Source: Coriobacteriia bacterium
GTDB lineage: Bacteria; Actinomycetota; Coriobacteriia; Coriobacteriales; QAMH01
Direction of reading: 5' to 3'
DNA: 10,034 bases
Assembly (NCBI GenBank): GCA_900756605.1
Contig: CAAEKX010000303.1
Location: 1-10,034, forward strand
In this document: positions 5,348 to 10,034 of the stretch, one piece after another
Position numbering within the stretch: the stretch's first letter is position 1
Layout of the letters: each line of letters begins with the position of its first letter
Position numbers and translations under genes: made by a program
The notes under the pieces: model-generated
The model's input: only the letters and a program-made list of their open reading frames with translations
The model's database searches: none
What the model was told of the DNA's origin: nothing

Positions 5348-7894
5348 ATGTTTGAGAAATTCACTGATAAGGCCCGCCGCGTTCTTGTCCTCGCACAGGA
5401 GGAAGCACGCGAGCTGGAGCAGTCCTATGTGGGCACCGAGCATTTGCTTCTCGGTCTGATTCGCGAAGGCGAGGGCATCGCGGCCCGCGCCTTGCATCAA
5501 CTTAATGTTACGTACGACGAGGTCATCAGCCAGATCAAGGAGATTACCGAGCAGGATTCTCCTGCGGCTGCGGGTCACATCCCATTCACGCCGCGGGCCA
5601 AGCGCGTGCTCGAGGGCGCGCTGCGCGAGACTCTGCAGCTTGGCCAGAACTACATCTCGACCGAGCATCTGCTGCTTGGCATCATCCGCGAGGGCAATGG
5701 CGTCGCCATGCAGGTCCTTGCGAATATCGGCATCGAGGGCAATCAAGTCCGCGAGGCGGTTTCCGAGCTCATCAACAGCGCTCCCACGCCCGTTCCGTAT
5801 GCCCCGATGGGTGCGCAGCAGCCGGGTGGACGCCCAAACCAGGGCTCCGCGCTCGACGAGTTCGGCACCGACCTCACCAAGCTCGCCGCGCAAGATGGGC
5901 TCGATCCGGTCATCGGCCGCGAGCGCGAGATTGATCGCGTCGAGCAAATCCTTTCGCGCCGTACCAAGAACAATCCGCTGCTCATTGGCGAGCCCGGTGT
6001 CGGCAAGACCGCCGTCGCCGAGGGCCTGGCCCAGCTTATCGCAGATGGCCAGGTACCCGACGTGCTGCGCAACAAGCGTCTCGTGACGCTTGACGTCTCG
6101 GCGCTCGTCGCCGGCTCCAAGTATCGCGGCGAGTTCGAGGATCGCCTCAAGAGCGTCGTCAAGGAAGTCAAAGACGATGGCAACATCATCTTGTTCATCG
6201 ATGAGATGCACACGCTCATCGGCGCTGGCAGCGCCGAGGGCTCCATCGATGCCGCCGCCATTCTCAAGCCGCCGCTGTCACGTGGCGAAATCCAGGTGAT
6301 TGGCGCGACGACCACCGATGAGTATCGCAAGCATGTCGAGAAGGATTCGGCGCTCTCGCGTCGCTTCCAGACGGTCATGGTCGAGGAGCCCACCATCGAG
6401 CAGTCCATCGAGATCCTCAACGGCCTCAAAGACCACTACGAGGCGCATCACCGCGTGCACTTCACCGACGAGGCCATCGAGGCAGCCGTCACGCTCTCCA
6501 ACCGCTACGTGCAGGATCGCTTCTTGCCGGACAAGGCCATCGACCTCATCGACGAGGCGGGTGCGCGCATGCGCATCAGCAACATGTCGGTTCCCGAGGA
6601 CGTCGCCAAGGTCTCCGACAGGCTCAAGAAGCTCCGTGCGCAGAAGGAAGAGGAAGTCAGGCACCAGAACTTCGAGGCTGCCGCTCATCTGCGCGACAAG
6701 GAGAAGGAGCTGATCCGCGAGCGTGCCGAGCTCGAGGAGAAGTGGCGCGAGGAGGCGGCGCTCAACGTCGCCACCGTCGATACCGACCAGATTGCCGATG
6801 TCGTCTCGCTCGCGACGGGCGTTCCCGTTTCGAGTCTGACCGAGGCCGAAACCGCGCGCCTGCTCCGCATGGAAGATGCGCTGCACGAGCGCGTTATCGG
6901 TCAGAACGAGGCGGTCACGGCACTTTCGAAGTCGATTCGCCGTAGCCGCGCCGGCCTCAAGGACCCGCGTCGTCCCATGGGTTCCTTCATCTTCCTCGGC
7001 CCCTCGGGCGTGGGCAAGACCGAGCTCTCCAAGGCGCTCGCCGAATTCCTCTTTGGCACCGAGGACGCGTTGCTCAACTTCGACATGTCGGAGTACATGG
7101 AGAAGCACACGGTCAGCCGTCTTATCGGTTCGCCTCCGGGCTACGTGGGTTATGACGAAGGCGGTCAGCTCACCAAGGCCGTGCGTCAGAAGCCGTATTC
7201 GGTCGTGCTTTTCGATGAGATCGAGAAAGCGCACCCGGACGTCTTCAACGTGCTGCTCCAGATTCTCGAGGAGGGCCATCTCACCGACGGGCAGGGCCGC
7301 AAGGTCGACTTCCGCAACACGATCATCATCATGACGAGCAATGTCGGTGCCCGCGAGATCACGCGCGAGAATCCGCTTGGCTTCTCGACCACGAACTCGG
7401 GTGGCCTGTCCGACAAGGAGATTCACGACTCGGTCATGGCAGAGCTCAAGAAGCTCTTCCGCCCCGAGTTCCTCAACCGCATCGACGAGACGATCGTGTT
7501 CCAGTCGCTCACGAGCGAGGACATCGAGCAGATCATCGATCTCATGGTTGACGACCTGCGCCAGCGCCTGATTGTCCAGGGCATGAGCATCGAGCTCACC
7601 GAGGCTGCCAAGAAGCACATCGCCGAGAAAGGGACCGATACCGCCTTTGGCGCACGTCCGCTGCGTCGTGCCATCCAGCGCCTTATCGAGGACCCGCTCT
7701 CCGAGGAGGTGCTCGAGGGCAAGTGGGGCGAGGGCTCGATCATCCTCGTCGATTACGTGGGAGATGAGCTCGTCTTCGCACCGGGCGAGGGCGAGGTACC
7801 CAAGCTCAAGCAGCGCAAGACGCTTGCGCTTGAAAGCGCGGGGCCGGGAAGTTCGCTTCCACCAGCACAGGGTAGCGCGGAAGCAGCCGATTAA
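5348..7894 (+). CDS. clpC: ATP-dependent Clp protease ATP-binding subunit ClpC
   Basis: A complete 848-residue Hsp100 unfoldase that feeds proteins into ClpP. The Clp N-domain has both repeats (~1-140). AAA+ module 1 has Walker A GEPGVGKT (214-221), Walker B ILFIDE (281-286) and pore loop KYRG. The UVR/middle domain (~425-460) is the ClpC hallmark that separates it from ClpB. AAA+ module 2 has Walker A GPSGVGKT (551-558), pore loop GYVGYDEGG (598-606), Walker B VVLFDE (619-624) and the ClpP-docking loop around L677-G-F. The ATG at 5348 follows GAGGAGG by 10 nt; an in-frame start at 5252 lies within intergenic sequence. Firmicute partners ctsR, mcsA and mcsB are absent, as in Actinobacteria, so control by an unseen regulator is likely. 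The Q/E/G-rich C-tail after ~820 is variable in the family. Confidence 0.98.
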   Translation: MFEKFTDKARRVLVLAQEEARELEQSYVGTEHLLLGLIREGEGIAARALHQLNVTYDEVISQIKEITEQDSPAAAGHIPFTPRAKRVLEGALRETLQLGQNYISTEHLLLGIIREGNGVAMQVLANIGIEGNQVREAVSELINSAPTPVPYAPMGAQQPGGRPNQGSALDEFGTDLTKLAAQDGLDPVIGREREIDRVEQILSRRTKNNPLLIGEPGVGKTAVAEGLAQLIADGQVPDVLRNKRLVTLDVSALVAGSKYRGEFEDRLKSVVKEVKDDGNIILFIDEMHTLIGAGSAEGSIDAAAILKPPLSRGEIQVIGATTTDEYRKHVEKDSALSRRFQTVMVEEPTIEQSIEILNGLKDHYEAHHRVHFTDEAIEAAVTLSNRYVQDRFLPDKAIDLIDEAGARMRISNMSVPEDVAKVSDRLKKLRAQKEEEVRHQNFEAAAHLRDKEKELIRERAELEEKWREEAALNVATVDTDQIADVVSLATGVPVSSLTEAETARLLRMEDALHERVIGQNEAVTALSKSIRRSRAGLKDPRRPMGSFIFLGPSGVGKTELSKALAEFLFGTEDALLNFDMSEYMEKHTVSRLIGSPPGYVGYDEGGQLTKAVRQKPYSVVLFDEIEKAHPDVFNVLLQILEEGHLTDGQGRKVDFRNTIIIMTSNVGAREITRENPLGFSTTNSGGLSDKEIHDSVMAELKKLFRPEFLNRIDETIVFQSLTSEDIEQIIDLMVDDLRQRLIVQGMSIELTEAAKKHIAEKGTDTAFGARPLRRAIQRLIEDPLSEEVLEGKWGEGSIILVDYVGDELVFAPGEGEVPKLKQRKTLALESAGPGSSLPPAQGSAEAAD

Positions 7895-7901
7895 ATAGCA
7901 T

Positions 7902-7938
7902 GCGGGGCGGAAATGCACTTCCGCCCCGCTTTGTTATT
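7902..7938 (+). terminator. Strong intrinsic terminator of clpC
   Basis: A perfect 11-bp GC-rich stem (GCGGGGCGGAA at 7902-7912 with TTCCGCCCCGC at 7919-7929) closes a 6-nt loop and is followed by TTTGTTATT. It begins 7 nt after the clpC stop and separates clpC from the disA-ispD-ispF unit. Confidence 0.95.
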
Positions 7939-7947
7939 CCGGGCGAG

Positions 7948-7992
7948 ATCTCTCCATTCCGCGGCCTTACGGCCGCTCCAGTCGAGATGACA
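7948..7992 (-). repeat. Intergenic palindromic repeat, TGTCATCTCGA type
   Basis: An imperfect palindrome with outer arms ATCTC (7948-7952) / GAGAT (7984-7988) and a perfect inner hairpin GCGGCC-ttac-GGCCGC (7961-7976). Read on the minus strand it begins TGTCATCTCGA, nearly identical to the start of the repeat at 5216. It resembles REP/BIME-like dispersed intergenic repeats. No function can be assigned. Confidence 0.6.
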
Positions 7993-8043
7993 TGAGGGAT
8001 GTTGGCTCGCCTTTGGTTGAAATGACCATTAGGTTTTATAGCG

Positions 8044-8052
8044 TGTTATGAT
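8044..8052 (+). promoter_or_regulatory. Extended -10 promoter (TGTTATGAT) for disA-ispD-ispF
   Basis: TATGAT (8047-8052) with an upstream TGT forms an extended -10 box. The nearest -35-like hexamer (ATGACC, 8022-8027) is 19 nt away. A start site near 8059 would exclude the ATG at 8048 and supports translation from 8087. Confidence 0.45.
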
Positions 8053-8086
8053 TGAGCCACCATCAGCAGTAGGGGGAGGGAGCTTC

Positions 8087-8632
8087 ATGGGTGTCATTCA
8101 GAGCATGGACGACGTCGTGGAGATGGTCGCCCCTGGCACTGACCTGCGCATCGCGCTTGACATGATTCTCTCCGCCGATAATGGCGCCCTCATCTGCATC
8201 GGCGATCTCGCCGCCGTTCTCGCGCTGAGCGACGGTGGCTTCGAAATCGACGTTGCCTTCACCCCCAACCGCCTCTTCGAGCTCTCGAAGATGGATGGTG
8301 CGATTCTGCTCGACGCCCACGCACGTCGCATCGTTCGTGCCAACGTGCACCTGTCTCCCACGATGGAGTACGAAACCAAGGAAACGGGCATGCGACACCG
8401 CACGGCCATGCGCATGTGCGCGCAGACCGACACCGTCGCCATCACCGTCTCCCAGCGTCGAAACGTCATCGACCTCTACTTCGGTGGTGAGAGCAAGACG
8501 TTGGGCAGGCCGTTCAAGTCGTTTTCGCAGATCGAGAGCATGATACTGGCTCTGCAAAACGCCCGCGAATCTATCGATCACGAGATAAACCGACTCATCG
8601 CGCTCCAGGGCGCCGAGTCGCCAGATGCGTAA
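8087..8632 (+). CDS. disA: Diadenylate cyclase, DisA N-terminal (DAC) domain only
   Basis: A 181-residue protein matching the DAC domain, which condenses two ATP into the second messenger c-di-AMP. The signature residues are present: GALICIGD (33-40), D70-G71-A72 in the KMDGAILLD strand, RIVRANVHL, and ETG-x-RHRTA with R103-H104-R105-T106-A107. The sequence then follows DisA through VSQRRNVIDLY and the next helix, and stops at ~residue 181. Canonical DisA (~350-360 residues) adds a helical linker and a HhH DNA-binding domain, both missing here. The stop is followed within 20 nt by the ribosome site of ispD, so there is no room for a lost C-terminus. The ATG at 8087 has GGGGGAGGG 6 nt upstream; the in-frame ATG at 8048 lies inside the predicted -10 box. 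CdaA and CdaS types are less likely, as no membrane helices are seen. Confidence 0.9.
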   Translation: MGVIQSMDDVVEMVAPGTDLRIALDMILSADNGALICIGDLAAVLALSDGGFEIDVAFTPNRLFELSKMDGAILLDAHARRIVRANVHLSPTMEYETKETGMRHRTAMRMCAQTDTVAITVSQRRNVIDLYFGGESKTLGRPFKSFSQIESMILALQNARESIDHEINRLIALQGAESPDA

Positions 8633-8651
8633 CATCGTGCGAGGAGGGACC

Positions 8652-9515
8652 ATGGCTGACGACATGAAAGACCTGGTTGAGGTGGGTATCGATCCGATTT
8701 CCGTCTCGGCGGCCCTCACGCCAGCCGAGGTAGACCTGTACGTGCATCAGATCAACACGCTCGAGAACGCGAGCAGCCTGCTTGCCGGTCATGTCTCCAA
8801 GAATCCCTCGACAGCTGCTATCATCGTCGCCGGCGGCGAGGGCGAGCGCTTCCGCAATCCCGGTGGCAAGCAACTGTTCGAAGTGCTCGGTAAGCCCGTT
8901 CTCACCTGGTCGGCCGAGGCCTTCGATGCCGTTCCCGATGTCGGTGTCATCGTCATTGTGTGCCCCGAGGAGCGTCAGGCCGAGTACTGCCGCAAGGCCA
9001 TCGACCCGTATCCATTTGTGACGCCCATCGAATTTGCGTCTTCTGGTGAGGAGCGTCAGGAGTCGGCGATGAATGGCTTCGAGTCGCTTACGAAGGACTA
9101 CGAGATCATCGCCGTGCACGATGGCGCTCGTCCGCTCATCACGCCGGAAATCATCTCGCATGCCATCAATCACCTCAAGGGCAACCTCGATATCGATGGC
9201 ATCGTGGTGGGCCATCCGTCTGTTGACACGCTCAAGATCGTAAATGACCGCCTGATTTCCGCCACACCTGACCGCAGCATGTTCTGGGTGGCGCAAACTC
9301 CCCAGCTTTTCCGTGCGGACATTTTCAGGCGTGCCTACCAGACAGCCATGTTCGACGGCTTTTTGGGTACGGACGACTCGTCACTTGTCGAGCGCATCGG
9401 CGGTCGTGTCGCCATGTTCAATGGTCCGCGTGACAATATCAAGCTCACGGTTCCCGAGGATGTCGGCCCGGTTGTTGCCGCCCTTTCCGCTCGCGTCGCG
9501 CAGCGTGAGGAATGA
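8652..9515 (+). CDS. ispD: 2-C-methyl-D-erythritol 4-phosphate cytidylyltransferase (IspD), N-terminally extended
   Basis: A 287-residue protein that would transfer CMP from CTP to methylerythritol phosphate in the MEP isoprenoid pathway. The nucleotidyltransferase fold begins at residue 55: AAIIVAGGEGERFRNPGGKQ (R66 and K73 correspond to the family's CTP-binding basic residues). It continues with SGEERQESAMNGF, HDGARPLI (156-163), AQTPQLF, TDDSSLVE (240-247) and PRDNIKLTVPEDV. Residues 1-54 are an extra segment with no counterpart in typical ~230-residue IspD. The start at 8652 follows GAGGAGGG closely, and there is no ATG nearer the core. HDGARP differs from the more usual HDAARP. Related cytidylyltransferases (TarI-type) are an alternative, but adjacency to ispF favours IspD. 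It lies 19 nt after disA, with 7 nt to ispF. Confidence 0.9.
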   Translation: MADDMKDLVEVGIDPISVSAALTPAEVDLYVHQINTLENASSLLAGHVSKNPSTAAIIVAGGEGERFRNPGGKQLFEVLGKPVLTWSAEAFDAVPDVGVIVIVCPEERQAEYCRKAIDPYPFVTPIEFASSGEERQESAMNGFESLTKDYEIIAVHDGARPLITPEIISHAINHLKGNLDIDGIVVGHPSVDTLKIVNDRLISATPDRSMFWVAQTPQLFRADIFRRAYQTAMFDGFLGTDDSSLVERIGGRVAMFNGPRDNIKLTVPEDVGPVVAALSARVAQREE

Positions 9516-9522
9516 GGCACGC

Positions 9523-9999
9523 ATGAACCGAATCGGGTTGGGTTATGACGTGCACGCCTTTGCCGGTGGGCGCAAGCTCATTTTGGGTGGCGTCGAGATT
9601 CCGTACGACAAGGGGCTTGACGGCCATTCGGATGCCGACGTGCTCGTGCACGCCATCATGGATGCGATCGTCGGGGCGATGCGTGCGGGCGATATCGGCA
9701 AGCTCTTTCCCGATACCGATCCTGCCTACAAGGATGCCGACTCCATCAAATTGCTCGAGCATGTGGGCGCGCTTGCACGGGAACAGGGCTATGCAATCGA
9801 GGATATCGATTCGGTCGTCATGCTCCAGGAGCCCAAGATGTCTCCGTATCGCGAGCAGATGCGTGCGAACATCGCAACTGCCCTGTGCATTCCCGTCGAG
9901 AGCGTGGGCGTGAAGGCTACCACGACCGAGCATCTGGGTTACGAGGGCAGGGGAGAGGGCGCATCTGCGCAGGCGGTCTGCCTCCTCTCGCACGAATGA
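9523..9999 (+). CDS. ispF: 2-C-methyl-D-erythritol 2,4-cyclodiphosphate synthase (IspF)
   Basis: A complete 158-residue IspF, the usual family length. The enzyme cyclises CDP-methylerythritol 2-phosphate to MEcPP with release of CMP, as a homotrimer with one divalent metal per site. The metal ligands D9, H11 (GLGYDVHAF) and H43 (DADVLVHAIMDAI) are present, as is GHSDADVL (34-41), LFPDTDPAYKDADS (61-74) and the C-terminal KATTTEHLGYEGRGEGASA block. The ATG at 9523 follows GAGG (9514-9517), which overlaps the ispD stop codon, so translation is probably coupled. It catalyses a step two enzymes downstream of IspD (IspE lies between them in the pathway and is not encoded here). Its TGA stop forms the first triplet of a terminal palindrome. 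Confidence 0.97.
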   Translation: MNRIGLGYDVHAFAGGRKLILGGVEIPYDKGLDGHSDADVLVHAIMDAIVGAMRAGDIGKLFPDTDPAYKDADSIKLLEHVGALAREQGYAIEDIDSVVMLQEPKMSPYREQMRANIATALCIPVESVGVKATTTEHLGYEGRGEGASAQAVCLLSHE

Positions 10000-10026
10000 G
10001 ACAAACGTGCCTGGCACGCTGTCTCA
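9997..10026 (+). terminator. Palindromic repeat at the ispF stop codon, probable terminator
   Basis: TGAGACA (9997-10003) pairs with TGTCTCA (10020-10026), and CGTGCC (10006-10011) with GGCACG (10013-10018). It is a near-perfect palindrome starting at the ispF TGA. It shares ends and the TGCC/GGC core with the element at 4917-4949. No T-run follows within the window (AATCATCG), so it may be a terminator, a bidirectional element or an mRNA 3'-end stabiliser. Confidence 0.55.
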
Positions 10027-10034
10027 AATCATCG

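Noticed and set aside
6278..7918. 546-residue minus-strand open frame opposite clpC
   Set aside because: Shadow of codon bias in a GC-rich gene; the plus frame encodes an unmistakable ClpC.
8625..8813. Frameshifted remainder of DisA after 8632
   Set aside because: No helical-linker or HhH-like sequence is seen in the frames after 8632; the region is the ribosome site and N-terminus of ispD.
1..10034. CRISPR array, toxin-antitoxin or defence cassette
   Set aside because: No regularly spaced repeats with spacers and no fitting small gene pairs are present.

Overview
The window looks like the junction between the right end of an integrated mobile element and a conserved core region of a fairly high-GC, actinobacterial-type chromosome. 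The core gene set (greA-lysS, clpC without ctsR/mcsA/mcsB, a DisA-type diadenylate cyclase, ispD-ispF of the MEP pathway) together with an IS1595-type transposase fits best with a gut-type Coriobacteriia (Collinsella/Olsenella-like). That assignment is inferred from family resemblance and gene order only and is of moderate confidence.

Positions 1-2452 are accessory. The left edge cuts an IS1595/ISXO2-type transposase on the minus strand. It is followed by a complete tyrosine recombinase, also on the minus strand, with its own intrinsic terminator downstream and four helically phased TGACCACC boxes upstream. To its right lie a dyad, a good extended -10 box and the 3' half of a tRNA-Pro (anticodon loop to CCA) whose 5' half is missing. 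I read this tRNA half as the right attachment junction: the element lies to the left, and the chromosome resumes at tRNA base ~32.

Positions 2462-10034 are core chromosome, all on the plus strand. After the terminator behind the tRNA half come tatA, then greA and lysS (2 nt apart), a small CPFC glutaredoxin and clpC, which ends in a strong terminator. A second transcription unit with its own extended -10 box carries a minimal disA (cyclase domain only), ispD with an unusual N-terminal extension, and ispF. These genes cover Tat protein export, rescue of backtracked RNA polymerase, Lys-tRNA synthesis, thiol redox, ClpCP proteolysis, c-di-AMP signalling and two consecutive-pathway isoprenoid enzymes. 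Apart from the disA-ispD-ispF unit they are housekeeping neighbours rather than one pathway.

Two families of short palindromic repeats occur between genes. One begins exactly at the stop codons of lysS and ispF. The other flanks clpC in inverted orientation. I see no CRISPR array, toxin-antitoxin pair or defence island. The items most worth a second look are the minimal DisA, the extended IspD, the stop-codon palindromes and the promoter-driven tRNA-Pro half at the element junction.
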